A DNA stretch of 38,808 nucleotides from a virus. Position numbers and translations under genes: made by a program. Positions 15,309 through 23,867 of the stretch are shown here, piece by piece. Positions within the stretch are counted from its first letter, which is position 1. Every line of letters begins with the position of its first letter. The notes below the pieces were generated by a model. That model had not been told where the DNA came from and made no database searches. It saw only the letters and a program-made list of their open reading frames with translations. The DNA is taken from IMG/VR virus record IMGVR_UViG_3300043567_000548, positions 1 to 38,808 of that record. The stretch is one strand, 5' to 3'.

Positions 15309-16586
15309 ATGGCAAAAGCAGTTTTAACAAATAGAATATTCCTAGAAGTTAATCCAGAGCTTCAAAGCCACTTACTGCGTTCCCTTACTTATAAGATACC
15401 CCAGTACAGAGATGATCTACCCCCTAAAATACTAACTAATGCTAGGATAATAAAAGATGGACTAATGTCCATACCTAGCGGTAGAATGGACCTAATACCA
15501 GAAGACTACGAGATTGTTAATAGACGCTATCTAGATTTTGTTGACTTCCCGCCTTTTCTATGGGATCTGAGACCAAATCAAGCCGCTGTACACGATCACG
15601 TAGCTTCTGACTGTTTTATTAACGCTAATACAAGTTGGGGGAAAACTTTTACAGGACTAAAAATTGCGGGCAAGCTAGAGCAGAGAACACTAGTTATAGT
15701 GCATACTCTTGCTCTGCGAGATCAGTGGATAGCTGAATGCGAAAAAGTATATGGATTTACTCCTAGCATTATTGGTAGTGGTCGTTTTAATATCAATATG
15801 CCTATTAGTATTGGTAACATACAAACTCTTTATAGAGTTGCTGGGGATAAGATTAATAAGTCATTCGGCACTATTATTGTGGACGAGTGCCACCATATTC
15901 CTTCTAGGACTTTTTCTGCTCTTATTGATGCAAGTCATGCCTTTTACAAGATAGGGTTGTCTGCTTCGGCAAAGCGTAAAGATGGTCTGCACGTACTATT
16001 CCCAGACTACTTCAGTAAGAAAGTATTCAAACCTGAAGAAGAGAATAGAATGGTGCCAACTATTCATCGAGTAAAACTTCCTATACGAGTAGCAGACGGA
16101 GAACAGCCTTGGGCTGTAAAGATAAATGATCTAGCCGATAACGAAGTCTACCAACGAACAATAGCTCTGATGGCGGCAAGTTACGTTGCTAAAGGGCACA
16201 AAGTATTAGTTCTTTCAAACAGAACTAAGTTGGTAGAAAGAGCCCACGATATAACCCCTAAAAGTGTGCTTATTACCGGCACTACAAAAGATAGGGGCAA
16301 ACAACTTGAGAAAATGCGAGACGGCTCACATAGCGTCCTATATGGTAGCTTGAGTATTTTTGCGGAGGGTGTGTCAGAAAATTACTTAAGTTGCCTGATA
16401 ATTGCCACCCCTATTAATAACGAACCATTACTGGATCAGTTAATAGGGCGCGTGATTCGAAAGCAAGAAGGTAAGATAAACCCAGTTGTAGTGATGCCGC
16501 TTTTAATAGGAAAAACTGTAGAGAAGCAGCAACAACTCATGAAAGGCTATTTTATGAGAGCTGGTTATGAGGTTATAGACCTCTAA
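15309..16586 (+). CDS. Superfamily 2 DNA helicase (UvsW-like)
   Basis: 425 residues with two RecA-like lobes. The Q/Ia region is LRPNQAAVHDHV. Walker A is TSWGKT (108-113), an unusual form with Ser-Trp in front of GKT. Motif II is VDECHH (D192, E193, C194, H195). Motif III is LSASAKR. Motif V/VI is IFAEGVSENYLSCL and QLIGRVIRKQEGK. UvsW-type enzymes remodel recombination and replication intermediates. Only four bases separate it from the SleB stop. The next gene follows promoter P5. Confidence 0.85.
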   Translation: MAKAVLTNRIFLEVNPELQSHLLRSLTYKIPQYRDDLPPKILTNARIIKDGLMSIPSGRMDLIPEDYEIVNRRYLDFVDFPPFLWDLRPNQAAVHDHVASDCFINANTSWGKTFTGLKIAGKLEQRTLVIVHTLALRDQWIAECEKVYGFTPSIIGSGRFNINMPISIGNIQTLYRVAGDKINKSFGTIIVDECHHIPSRTFSALIDASHAFYKIGLSASAKRKDGLHVLFPDYFSKKVFKPEEENRMVPTIHRVKLPIRVADGEQPWAVKINDLADNEVYQRTIALMAASYVAKGHKVLVLSNRTKLVERAHDITPKSVLITGTTKDRGKQLEKMRDGSHSVLYGSLSIFAEGVSENYLSCLIIATPINNEPLLDQLIGRVIRKQEGKINPVVVMPLLIGKTVEKQQQLMKGYFMRAGYEVIDL

Positions 16587-16596
16587 AAAATTAACC

Positions 16597-16625
16597 TTGA
16601 CTTTGTCGAGAGGCTGTGCTATACT
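16597..16625 (+). promoter_or_regulatory. Sigma70-like promoter P5 ahead of the SSB gene
   Basis: TTGACT (16597-16602), 17-base spacer, TATACT (16620-16625) with TGC before it. The start of transcription near 16632 lies just after the ATG at 16627, so its transcripts may serve mainly the ssDNA-binding protein gene at 17009. Readthrough from upstream would be needed to translate the full small gene. Confidence 0.75.
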
Positions 16626-16626
16626 T

Positions 16627-17004
16627 ATGATTCAATTCGACTGGTCAAGAGTAAAAAAGCTTTCCGAAGGCAATAGCACTGAAATCATTAAGATTATGTC
16701 TGCTATTACTTGGCCTACGGGTATGCCCACACGACAACAGAAAAGATTAAATCCATATTATTGGAAAGATTTTGACGGACTATCTTTTTTATTAGAACCT
16801 GAAAAGCTGCTAGTAAAAAAATATGAAATACCTATAAAAGAAATAGTAGAGTACATCGCGCTAGCTAGTAGACGATCATTAGCTGAATATCTATTGACTA
16901 AAGAAACTACCCTGGATATTAGGTTAGCACCTTTTATACCCGAAAAAAACCAACTATTAACAATAACCAATACAGCAGTACACTTTATGTACGAACAAGG
17001 ATAA
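16627..17004 (+). CDS. Unknown protein before SSB (125 aa)
   Basis: I start at ATG 16627. An upstream TTG at 16597 in frame is the promoter's -35 box itself. The protein begins MIQFDWSRVKKLSEGNSTEI and includes TRQQKRLNPYYWKDFDGLSF and a helical end. No domain recognised. It sits between SF2 helicase and the ssDNA-binding protein, with four bases to the next ATG, so a role in replication is plausible. It has no clear ribosome site, since the -10 box is directly in front of it. Confidence 0.6.
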   Translation: MIQFDWSRVKKLSEGNSTEIIKIMSAITWPTGMPTRQQKRLNPYYWKDFDGLSFLLEPEKLLVKKYEIPIKEIVEYIALASRRSLAEYLLTKETTLDIRLAPFIPEKNQLLTITNTAVHFMYEQG

Positions 17005-17008
17005 AACA

Positions 17009-17659
17009 ATGGCACTATCATTTAATACAGTAAAAGGCGAAGCAGAGCGCGAGAAAGTACCAAGCTACAAAATGAGAGACGGTGAAAACCGTATCCGTAT
17101 TGTTGGAGGCGTTCTAGGCCGTTATATCTATTGGATTCCTAACGCGGACGGGGCGAAATCGCCTGTAGAGTGTCTGGCGTTCAATCGTGACACGGAGAAG
17201 TTCGATAATAAGGAGAAAGACCATGTTAAAGAATACTACCCCGATATTAAGGCTGACTGGGCTTACGCAAGCCTTTGTGTAGATATGAAAGACCCAACTA
17301 AGGTCTTGATTTTCAACCACAAGAAGAAACTTTTCAATACTATCGTAAGTCTTGTAGAAGACCTAGGCGACCCCGGCAGCATCAAAGACGGCTGGGAAAT
17401 TGTTTTCACAAAAGCGAAAACAGGCCCCAAGGTGTTCAACGTAGAATACACACTTCAGCAAATGAAGTGCAGCAAGAGCAAAGGCCCGCTAGCTGCTGAG
17501 ATTGCAGCTATGTTTGAAACTCATCCTACTATTGATGAAGTTCTCAAGCGTGCCCCTCCGGAAGATATCAAGAAGTACCTTGATAATCTTCGTGCAGGCG
17601 CTCCGACTGGTAAAGCCGGCGAAGCTGTGGATGACGAGATCCCGGCTGATTTTAGCTAA
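17009..17659 (+). CDS. Single-stranded DNA-binding protein
   Basis: 216 residues. An OB-type core is suggested by ENRIRIVGGVLGRYIYWIP and the later strands KVLIFNHKKKLFNTI and GWEIVFTKAKTGPKVFNVEY. The C-terminus is acidic and ends DDEIPADFS, the kind of tail that SSB proteins use to bind helicase and nuclease partners. Phage SSBs of this type resemble T4 gp32. A Shine-Dalgarno AAGGA lies 6-7 bases before the ATG. Promoter P5 upstream and a strong terminator downstream suggest a short, abundant transcript, as expected for SSB. Codons are somewhat more GC-rich than neighbours. Confidence 0.8.
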   Translation: MALSFNTVKGEAEREKVPSYKMRDGENRIRIVGGVLGRYIYWIPNADGAKSPVECLAFNRDTEKFDNKEKDHVKEYYPDIKADWAYASLCVDMKDPTKVLIFNHKKKLFNTIVSLVEDLGDPGSIKDGWEIVFTKAKTGPKVFNVEYTLQQMKCSKSKGPLAAEIAAMFETHPTIDEVLKRAPPEDIKKYLDNLRAGAPTGKAGEAVDDEIPADFS

Positions 17660-17665
17660 ACAGAG

Positions 17666-17691
17666 AGGCGGGCTTTCGGGCCCGCCTTTTC
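17666..17691 (+). terminator. Rho-independent terminator after SSB
   Basis: Stem AGGCGGGC (17666-17673) with GCCCGCCT (17680-17687), six-base loop, then a T run. It closes the SSB transcript. Confidence 0.9.
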
Positions 17692-17706
17692 TAACCTAAG
17701 GGTACC

Positions 17707-18648
17707 ATGATATTATTTACTGCCGATATACACATAAAATTAGGGCAAAAAAATGTACCTGTTGACTGGGCAGTCAATAGGTATAATTTATTTCTAGAAC
17801 AGCTCACAAAAATACCACACTCCCTGCATATTGTAGGTGGAGATATTTTCGATAAATTACCTTCATTAGCAGAACTTGGTATATTCTTTAAATTTGTTCA
17901 ACAATGTACCGAAGAAACTATATGTTATTCTGGCAACCATGAAGCCACTAAGAAGAATGAGACTTTCTTTTCTTCTTTAGTAGATGTAGTTAGCGCTTTA
18001 AATCCTAAAGTAAAGGTACTAATAGGTACATATACTGATCCGTACAATCGATTTAGTATTTTACCTTATGAAGATTTACATAAAAAAGGTGCGATTGAAG
18101 CTTTGCCAGAACACGCTATTTTTACCCACGTAAGAGGTGAGATTCCTCCCCATGTCAAACCAGAGGTGGACCTTGAAAAATTCGCAAGATTTCCTATTGT
18201 ATACGCGGGGGATTTGCATAGTCATAGCAATAGTCAGCGTAATATTGTTTACCCCGGCAGCCCAATGACTACAAGTTTCCATAGAAATAACGTGGAAACA
18301 GGGTACATACTTATAGATGAAGATGATCTAACAAAATGGACTTGGCATAAATTTGATCTGCCACAGTTAATAAGAAAAACAGTATCTAGTTCGGAAGAGA
18401 TGATTCCAACTAAGTATGACCACACAATTTATGAAATAGAGGGCGACCTCCAGCAATTAAGTACAGTAGAACATTCAGACCTATTAGACAAAAAGATAGT
18501 TAAGAGAAATACAGAAGTAACTATCAATCTAATGGATAAGACTATACCAGAAGAATTAGACATATATCTGGAAGAAGTCTTAAAACTACCTGCTGATACA
18601 AGAAGCGCTGTTTTGGAGATTTTCAATGCTTATCATGGAAGAAGTTAG
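17707..18648 (+). CDS. sbcD: SbcD-like nuclease subunit (metallophosphoesterase, gp47 type)
   Basis: 313 residues of the Mre11/SbcD phosphoesterase family. Metal-binding motifs in order: ADIH (D7, H9), GGDIFD (D46), GNHE (N77, H78), THVRG (H141), and AGDLHSH (H171, H173). The enzyme forms a nuclease with the ATPase encoded next and processes DNA ends. Phage members (T4 gp47, T5 D12) act in recombination and in host DNA handling. It overlaps sbcC by 23 bases. It starts 17 bases after the SSB terminator, so its promoter is not obvious. Confidence 0.9.
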   Translation: MILFTADIHIKLGQKNVPVDWAVNRYNLFLEQLTKIPHSLHIVGGDIFDKLPSLAELGIFFKFVQQCTEETICYSGNHEATKKNETFFSSLVDVVSALNPKVKVLIGTYTDPYNRFSILPYEDLHKKGAIEALPEHAIFTHVRGEIPPHVKPEVDLEKFARFPIVYAGDLHSHSNSQRNIVYPGSPMTTSFHRNNVETGYILIDEDDLTKWTWHKFDLPQLIRKTVSSSEEMIPTKYDHTIYEIEGDLQQLSTVEHSDLLDKKIVKRNTEVTINLMDKTIPEELDIYLEEVLKLPADTRSAVLEIFNAYHGRS

Positions 18649-20413
18649 TTGGGGTGGCGCTTTCAGCTACGGGGACAACAACTCTATTAAACTAAACGGA
18701 AGCAATATTACCCAACTATTGGGCGAGAATGGAGCAGGCAAGTCTTCTATTGCCTTAATCATTCAGGAAGCTTTCTTTAATAAAAACTCAAAAGGTATTA
18801 AGAAAGCAGACATACCTAATAGGCTAGGAGATGGTTCGTATTGGATTAAGCTACCTTTTACCTTAAACGGTAAGCACTATGTAATTCAGATAACACGTAA
18901 AGGTACACTGAAAGTTAAACTGACTGAGAATGGAGAAGACATAAGCTCCCACACAGCTACAGAAACTTTTAAAACTATTGAATCTTTAATAGGTATGGAT
19001 TTTAAAACATTCGTACCCCTTATATACCAAAGCACTACAGAGGGGCTATCATTTTTAACTGCAACAGATACCAATAGAAAAAAGTTTCTTATTGATCTAT
19101 TTGGGTTAAATGAATATGATTCTTATCATGCTATGTTTAAGGAAATTGTATCCGAAACAGTAACAGCTGTAGCACGTATAGAGGGTCAAATTAATTCCCT
19201 ATCTAGCTGGATAAAGAAGAATGAAAATCTACCAGACAAAAAAGATATGATGCTAGTACCTGAAGTTCCAGCAAATGAGGAACTTTGGAGTCTAAAAGAC
19301 AGAATCAATAGAGCCAAGGAAACCAATAAAAAGATAGAGTCCAATAACAAGCTAACAGAGATACTAAAAAGCATATCTTTCGACAAAACTTTAGTAGGAC
19401 AAATAAAAGAGGATACTTCTAGTATCAACACCGAGCTAGGTGGGTTAGAGTTTGAAATTAAAAGTCGCAAAGCTTTAATCGCAAAACTAGATTCTCTAGA
19501 TGATAAATGTCCTACGTGTTTACAGCATATAAACAAAATCGAAGTAGCAGAGATCAGGTCAATAACTTTAGACGGCCTAGAGACTGCTAGGGTTAAAAAA
19601 GAGCAACTAACTGCTAAGCTAGCAGAAGTTACTAATATGAATAATCTCATAGCCGACGCCAAGAATAAGCAGAATGAATGGGAGTCTCTATACACAAAAG
19701 TGGACAGGACTCTTACCAAGACGCTAGAAGATGTTGACGAGATTAACCAGCGCATTATATTAATGGAAGCGGAACTTGGTCGAAACAAGAAAATTTACGA
19801 TGCAGCGATCCAAAATAATATGGAAGCCGAGAAGCACAATGCACGAATTTCGGTCATTCTTGAACAATTAAACGAGCATAGAGAAGAGCTGGCCAAGGTA
19901 CAACAGCGCTTAAAAACAGCAAACACCGAACTCGGTTTATTAGAAATTTTGAAAAAAGCGTTTTCGACCAATGGGTTGGTAGCCTACAAATTAGAAAACC
20001 TCGTGAAGGACTTAGAGAATGTCACGAACAATTACTTAGGTGAGCTTTCTGATGGAAGATTTACCCTACAATTCTCAATAACTTCGGACAAGTTAAACGT
20101 AAGTTTAACCGATGACGGAGCAGAGATCGAAGTAGCAGCCTTATCTAGTGGAGAACTTGCCCGCGTTAATACAGCTACGCTATTAGCAATTAGAAAATTA
20201 ATGAATTCCATATCTAAAACTCAAGTAAACATATTATTTCTAGACGAGGTAATGAACGTACTTGATGAGTATGGGAAAGATCGATTAGTAGAGGTATTAC
20301 TACAGGAAGAGGGCTTGAATACATTCTTAGTATCGCATGGTTGGTCTCACCCCTTGCTCCAAAAGATTACCGTTACGAAAGAAGACGGAGAGTCAAGGTT
20401 GAACAATGGTTGA
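18626..20413 (+). CDS. sbcC: SbcC-like ATPase subunit (SMC/Rad50 family, gp46 type)
   Basis: 595 residues. Walker A is GENGAGKSS (33-41). Long coiled-coil arms run from about residue 170 to 440 with a zinc hook CPTC (C295, C298) between them. The signature motif is LSSGELARVN. Walker B is NILFLDEVMNVLD near 535-547. This is the ATPase partner of the SbcD-like protein, tethering and processing DNA ends. Arms are short compared with cellular Rad50, as is usual in phages. It overlaps both neighbours. Confidence 0.92.
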   Translation: MLIMEEVSWGGAFSYGDNNSIKLNGSNITQLLGENGAGKSSIALIIQEAFFNKNSKGIKKADIPNRLGDGSYWIKLPFTLNGKHYVIQITRKGTLKVKLTENGEDISSHTATETFKTIESLIGMDFKTFVPLIYQSTTEGLSFLTATDTNRKKFLIDLFGLNEYDSYHAMFKEIVSETVTAVARIEGQINSLSSWIKKNENLPDKKDMMLVPEVPANEELWSLKDRINRAKETNKKIESNNKLTEILKSISFDKTLVGQIKEDTSSINTELGGLEFEIKSRKALIAKLDSLDDKCPTCLQHINKIEVAEIRSITLDGLETARVKKEQLTAKLAEVTNMNNLIADAKNKQNEWESLYTKVDRTLTKTLEDVDEINQRIILMEAELGRNKKIYDAAIQNNMEAEKHNARISVILEQLNEHREELAKVQQRLKTANTELGLLEILKKAFSTNGLVAYKLENLVKDLENVTNNYLGELSDGRFTLQFSITSDKLNVSLTDDGAEIEVAALSSGELARVNTATLLAIRKLMNSISKTQVNILFLDEVMNVLDEYGKDRLVEVLLQEEGLNTFLVSHGWSHPLLQKITVTKEDGESRLNNG

Positions 20414-20840
20414 TGCACGCGCTAAAGGCGCTAGAGGAGAGTACGCGGTAAGAGATATGATGAGAGAGCACACCGGAATGCAGTGGGAACGAACCCCTGC
20501 TTCTGGGGCTCTTGAGTACCAAAAAGGCGATCTGTATATACCTAATGAAAAACCTAGGTATATTATTGAGGTTAAGAACTATAAAGAAAGTCCTTTATCG
20601 GACAAAATACTAACCAACACAACTAACAATTTAAACCAGTGGTGGACTAAGTTGGTTCATCAAGCTAGCCAAGTGCCAGCTACCCCTATACTGTTTTTCA
20701 AGTACGACAGGTCTAAATGGTTTGTTACTGTAGATCGCGAACCGAGAACCGTAATAAACTACTTGCATTGGAAGGCAAAAGGGTGCTATACTATGCTTGG
20801 TGAAGAATGGTTACAAAAAGAATGGAAACACTATGGCTAA
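20406..20840 (+). CDS. PD-(D/E)xK nuclease, Holliday-junction-resolvase-like
   Basis: 144 residues. The active-site pattern is E12 in ARGEYAV, D42 in KGDLYI, and E55-x-K57 in IIEVKNYK, spaced as in archaeal Hjc and other resolvase-type nucleases. The preceding TPASGA also fits this group. It could cut branched DNA or digest ends. Its place between SbcC and the 5' exonuclease puts it in the recombination set. Overlaps sbcC by eight bases. Confidence 0.75.
   Translation: MVDARAKGARGEYAVRDMMREHTGMQWERTPASGALEYQKGDLYIPNEKPRYIIEVKNYKESPLSDKILTNTTNNLNQWWTKLVHQASQVPATPILFFKYDRSKWFVTVDREPRTVINYLHWKAKGCYTMLGEEWLQKEWKHYG
20763..20792 (+). promoter_or_regulatory. Possible promoter upstream of the 5' exonuclease
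   Basis: TATACT (20787-20792) has the context GTGCTATACT, the same ten bases as in P5. The -35 match is poor (TTGCAT, 20763-20768, 18-base spacer). An extended TGn -10 could compensate. Transcription would begin near 20799, before the ATG at 20833. Confidence 0.3.
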
Positions 20841-21678
20841 AAACTTCGAGTCAGAGCCTCGCGACCCCAAGAACGTACTAATCGTAGACGCTCTTAACTT
20901 AGCTTTTAGGTGGAAACATGCCTCACGTCCTTCCGATATGCCAGACGGGTTCCTTGACACAGTCCGCTCGCTAGCTAAATCTTACGAGTGCGGTCGAATA
21001 TTGGTGGTTGCTGACGGTCCAGGGGGTTCTAAGTGGCGTAAAGAAAAGCACCCCGGCTACAAAGGCTCTAGAAAGCTTAAATACGAGAAAGAAACTGAAG
21101 CAGAGAAAAAAGCTGCTCAAGAATTTTTCGGCTATTATGAGCGAACACTTTCTGAGCTTGGTAATATCCCACTTGTTCGATACCCAGGAGTTGAAGCTGA
21201 TGATATTGCTGCGTTCATCGTAGAAAACAAATATAATCTCGACATCAATTCCATCTGGCTTATTTCCTCCGACGCAGACTGGGACCTTCTCATCGAAGAA
21301 GACGTATCCCGTTTTTCCACGGTTACGCGCAAAGAAATTACCGTGGATACATGGGAACATCCCGTAGGCCCCGACGACTATATACATCTCAAGACACTTG
21401 TTGGAGACAAGGGTGATGACGTTCCAGGAGTGGATGGAGTAGGACCAGTTCGTGCTGCTAAACTTATTGCAGAATACGGTACGGTATTTGATCTTATCGA
21501 AGCTCTGCCCCTGCCCGGTAAAGCAGCGTATATTCAAAATCTAAATAAGTCAAAAGATTCTATGCTTCTATCTTATGAACTTATGGATCTCAGGTCTTTT
21601 CACGTAGACGCTATTGGGGAGCAACTCCCCGCGCTGAAAGCACAATTAAATGGCATATTCTCTAGTAACCTACCCTGA
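20833..21678 (+). CDS. 5'-3' exonuclease, FEN/T5 D15 family
   Basis: 281 residues from ATG 20833, with GGAAA before it. A longer start at 20797 exists but overlaps the upstream gene by 44 bases. Conserved acidic motifs: VLIVDALNLAF, VVADGPGG, GVEADDIAAF, SSDADWDLL. The H3TH motif that holds DNA follows in GDDVPGVDGVGPVRAAKLI. The enzyme removes RNA primers and flaps, the task lacking in the phage polymerase, which has no 5' nuclease domain. It overlaps the next gene by 29 bases. Confidence 0.92.
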   Translation: MAKNFESEPRDPKNVLIVDALNLAFRWKHASRPSDMPDGFLDTVRSLAKSYECGRILVVADGPGGSKWRKEKHPGYKGSRKLKYEKETEAEKKAAQEFFGYYERTLSELGNIPLVRYPGVEADDIAAFIVENKYNLDINSIWLISSDADWDLLIEEDVSRFSTVTRKEITVDTWEHPVGPDDYIHLKTLVGDKGDDVPGVDGVGPVRAAKLIAEYGTVFDLIEALPLPGKAAYIQNLNKSKDSMLLSYELMDLRSFHVDAIGEQLPALKAQLNGIFSSNLP

Positions 21679-22087
21679 CCCTAGGCTTAAAGTAGATCAT
21701 AGTAAACCTATACGGTTTCACGATTATCGAGATAGCATAGACATAGCCTTTTCTATAATGGAAAAAGTTATGAAAGAAGAAAAGGGGCTGGGTATTGCGG
21801 CCGTACAAATTGGTATTCATATGCCCTTATGTATAGTAGGGGATGTTCATATGATAAACCCTAAAGTAGAGCACCTATCTTTTGAGTTAGAGGCTATGTT
21901 AGAAGGCTGCCTCTCCTGCACAGGGGAGCGTATAAAATTGTCTAGGCCTAAGACAGTTGATGCAAGTTACGTAAATCTTAAGGGCAAGACGATAAAAACT
22001 AAGTTAGATGGCTTGTACGCCAGGTGTTTTCTTCACGAAGTAGACCACATTCGTGGCAAGCTAATAAAGGATTATAGTGCGAATTAA
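21650..22087 (+). CDS. def: Peptide deformylase
   Basis: 145 residues with all three motifs: GLGIAAVQIG (46-55; most cellular enzymes have Pro where this has Val), EGCLS (85-89, metal ligand C87) and HEVDH (129-133, metal ligands H129 and H133). It removes the formyl group from new proteins. Marine phages and Vibrio phages of the Vp16 type carry similar short forms without the C-terminal extension of bacterial enzymes. It may speed maturation of phage or photosystem-like host proteins; the target is not known here. It overlaps its neighbours by 29 and 11 bases. Confidence 0.92.
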   Translation: MAYSLVTYPDPRLKVDHSKPIRFHDYRDSIDIAFSIMEKVMKEEKGLGIAAVQIGIHMPLCIVGDVHMINPKVEHLSFELEAMLEGCLSCTGERIKLSRPKTVDASYVNLKGKTIKTKLDGLYARCFLHEVDHIRGKLIKDYSAN

Positions 22088-23864
22088 TTACGAAAGAGAC
22101 GATTTGCTGGATGAGTTCAGCATCAAAACACTAGGAGATAGATACTTACTGCCCGGCGAAACATCGCCACAAGAGGCATTTGCGCGAGCAGCGATGACAT
22201 TTGCCGACAATGAGGAACATGCTCAAAGACTTTATGACTACGCTAGCTTACATTGGTTTATGTTTGCTACTCCTCTTCTTAGCAACGGTGGCAGTTCTCG
22301 TGGGCTCCCTATTTCTTGTTTTCTTAATTATGTTGACGACAATAGGAAGGGTATTACAGAAATTTTCACGGAAGACGCCTTCCTCTCATCAGTGGGAGGA
22401 GGAATCGGTACTTACTGGGGAGATATTAGATCGACAGGAGAGAAAACCTCCAGCGGGTCGGAGTCAACCGGACTAGTGCCATTCATGAAAGTTACAGACT
22501 CTCTAATGCTAGCGTTCTCACAGGGCGTTACACGTAGGGGCTCAAACGCTGCCTATCTTGATATTTCACACCCTGAAATCGAAGAGTTCCTAGACATTCG
22601 TAGACCTACTGGTGACATTAACCGTGCGTGTCTTAACCTACATCATGGCGTAGTAATTTCCGATAAGTTTATGAGAATTATTGAACGCGCCACACAAGCT
22701 AAAGCTTTAGGTGAAGAGTTTGACGATTCTTGGGCGCTTATCGACCCTAAATCCAAGAGAGTAACAAAAACAGTATCTGCCAAATCTCTTTGGATTAAAA
22801 TCTTGCAAAACCGCGCCGAAACAGGCGAGCCCTACATGGTATGGGGCGATACAATGAATGACTCGCTACCAGACTACCAGCGTAAGCTAGGTTTAAAAGT
22901 TCGTCAATCAAATCTGTGTACAGAGATTACTCTAGCAACTGACGCAAATAGAACTGCCGTTTGCTGTCTTTCTTCCGTCAACGTAGAAAAGTTTGACGAA
23001 TGGAAGAATGATGAATACTTTATTGGCGATCTTATTCGTATGCTGGACAATGTTATACAGCACTTTATTGATAACGCTCCTGAGCAACTCTACAAAGCGA
23101 TTTACAGCGCTATGCGAGAAAGATCACTGGGTCTAGGGGCAATGGGCTTTCACTCTTACCTACAAAGTAAGAACATTCCTATTGAAACTCCAATGGCTAA
23201 ATCTATAAATATGAAAATATTTTCTAATATAAAGGAAAAAGCAAATGCAGAAACAAGAAAACTCGCAGACGAAAGAGGCCCCTGCCCAGACGCAAAAGGT
23301 TACGAAAACGTACGTAATGCCCATCTTCTCGCCATTGCTCCCAATGCAAGTAGCAGCATTATATGTGGAAACACTTCTCCAGGCGTGGAACCGTATGCTG
23401 CTAACGCCTACAACCAAAAAACAATGAGTGGGACAAATACCCACAAAAATAAACATCTAGAAAAAGTACTGGAAGCCCACGGCAAAAATACAGATGAGAC
23501 ATGGGCTTCTATCGTAGAAAATAAAGGCTCTGTTCAACATCTTGAGTTTCTATCTGATTGGGAAAAAGATGTGTTTAAAACAGCTTCGGAAATTGACCAG
23601 AGATGGCTTGTTGAACTAGCTGCGGATAGACAAGAATTTATCTGCCAGGCTCAGTCTATAAACCTATTCTTCCCAGCGAATGTAAGCAAGCAAGAGCTAC
23701 ACTATGTTCATTTGCTGGCATGGAAAAAAGGGCTTAAGAGTCTTTACTATCTTCGTTCCGAAGCCGAAAGACAATCAGATAAACTATCAAAATCTACAGT
23801 CAAACATACTTTTGACTTTAGTAAACCAGTAGACACGCAAGAGTGTCTAGCGTGCGAAGGCTGA
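22077..23864 (+). CDS. nrdA: Ribonucleoside-diphosphate reductase class I, alpha subunit
   Basis: 595 residues, GTG start at 22077. Key residues are in place: C81 in GLPISCFLN, N279, C281 and E283 in NLCTEI, the partner Cys C296/C297, and the YY pair in SLYYLRSE that carries the radical. The end QECLACEG has a CxxC pair (C590, C593) for reduction by thioredoxin or glutaredoxin. The ATP-cone at the N-terminus is absent, so dATP should not switch the enzyme off. It converts NDPs to dNDPs for phage replication with the beta subunit encoded three bases downstream. Confidence 0.95.
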   Translation: MRINYERDDLLDEFSIKTLGDRYLLPGETSPQEAFARAAMTFADNEEHAQRLYDYASLHWFMFATPLLSNGGSSRGLPISCFLNYVDDNRKGITEIFTEDAFLSSVGGGIGTYWGDIRSTGEKTSSGSESTGLVPFMKVTDSLMLAFSQGVTRRGSNAAYLDISHPEIEEFLDIRRPTGDINRACLNLHHGVVISDKFMRIIERATQAKALGEEFDDSWALIDPKSKRVTKTVSAKSLWIKILQNRAETGEPYMVWGDTMNDSLPDYQRKLGLKVRQSNLCTEITLATDANRTAVCCLSSVNVEKFDEWKNDEYFIGDLIRMLDNVIQHFIDNAPEQLYKAIYSAMRERSLGLGAMGFHSYLQSKNIPIETPMAKSINMKIFSNIKEKANAETRKLADERGPCPDAKGYENVRNAHLLAIAPNASSSIICGNTSPGVEPYAANAYNQKTMSGTNTHKNKHLEKVLEAHGKNTDETWASIVENKGSVQHLEFLSDWEKDVFKTASEIDQRWLVELAADRQEFICQAQSINLFFPANVSKQELHYVHLLAWKKGLKSLYYLRSEAERQSDKLSKSTVKHTFDFSKPVDTQECLACEG

Positions 23865-23867
23865 CAC

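Noticed and set aside
17762-17787. TTGACT and a perfect TATAAT in the sbcD gene
   Set aside because: The spacer is only 14 bases, too short for a sigma70 promoter.
19186-19788. 200-residue Ser/Leu-rich minus-strand frame over sbcC
   Set aside because: It mirrors the charged coiled-coil of SbcC and lacks any domain or ribosome site.
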